From Actinomycetes bacterium (GTDB lineage Bacteria > Actinomycetota > Actinomycetes > Streptosporangiales > Streptosporangiaceae), in contig JAFACJ010000437.1 in the NCBI GenBank assembly GCA_023425615.1, positions 1 through 5,657 of the forward strand: a DNA stretch of 5,657 nucleotides. The letters run 5' to 3'. The notes beneath the pieces are model-generated. The model was not told where the DNA came from, did not search any database, and saw nothing but the letters and a program-made list of their open reading frames with translations. A program made the translations under genes and the position numbers. Below are positions 5,567 through 5,657 of this stretch, piece after piece. Each line of letters starts with the position of its first letter. Positions within the stretch are counted from its first letter, which is position 1.

Positions 5567-5657
5567 ACCGCCAGCCCCGCACCTTGGCGAACGAGCCGCG
5601 CAGCACCAGGAACCGCGACTCGTCCACCCGGTAGGCGGGTGTGCCGCGGACGGGGCG
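5529..5657 (-). CDS. C-terminal fragment of a leftward gene, probably a second GT39-type glycosyltransferase (partial)
   Basis: The frame is open at the right window edge and gives the last 42 codons, ending in TGA at 5529-5531. The peptide begins RPVRGTPAYRVDES and ends GWRFKGGYLALYVRE. Its last residues match the C-terminus of the GT39 protein in this window: W-x-F-K-G-G-x3-L-Y-x-R in both. In actinobacterial GT39 proteins of this type the soluble C-terminal domain often ends in such a W-F-LY strand pair (from memory). The likely product is therefore another membrane glycosyltransferase of the same locus, but 42 residues with no catalytic motif in view cannot prove it. The gene converges on the GT2 gene, overlapping it by 38 bp, and must start beyond position 5657. 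Confidence 0.6.
   Translation of the reverse strand, partial: RPVRGTPAYRVDESRFLVLRGSFAKVRGWRFKGGYLALYVRE

Overview
The window is uniformly GC-rich, with G or C at nearly every third codon position. It uses GTG starts alongside ATG and carries protein subfamilies typical of actinomycetes: a GT39 enzyme with 'LWRDEAVT' and 'DAVHGLYYLLM', and a GT2 enzyme with long beta-rich C-terminal domains. I infer a filamentous actinobacterium, for example of the Streptosporangiales or Streptomycetales. The genus cannot be fixed from the sequence. Nothing suggests a phage, a plasmid, an insertion sequence, a CRISPR array or an RNA gene.

Layout. Leftward genes, in transcription order: a membrane glycosyltransferase of the GT39/GT-C class (about 3536 to 2109), an 80-bp gap, a fused CMP-nonulosonate cytidylyltransferase plus HAD phosphatase (2028 to 871), a 1-bp gap, then a NeuB-family nonulosonate synthase (869 to beyond position 1). 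A 128-bp divergent region (3537-3664) separates these from a rightward gene (3665-5566) for a 633-residue GT2 glycosyltransferase with two similar C-terminal beta-rich units. Its 3' end overlaps by 38 bp the 3' end of a further leftward gene, of which only the last 42 codons are in the window. That fragment carries the same C-terminal W-x-F-K-G-G-x3-L-Y-x-R motif as the GT39 protein.

How the genes work together. NeuB condenses a mannose-type sugar (ManNAc, mannose or their 6-phosphates) with phosphoenolpyruvate to make a nine-carbon ulosonic acid. The HAD domain could remove a 9-phosphate, and the cytidylyltransferase domain makes the CMP-sugar. The glycosyltransferases on either side look like machinery for a surface polymer. 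The best-fitting idea (inference) is a cell-wall glycopolymer locus using a sialic-acid-like sugar, such as the Kdn-containing teichulosonic acids reported from actinomycete walls. No gene inside the window identifies the sugar: there is no epimerase, no Pse/Leg-specific enzyme and no recognisable CMP-sugar transferase.

The only non-coding stretches are position 870, 2029-2108 and 3537-3664. No gene-free stretch reaches 300 bases.
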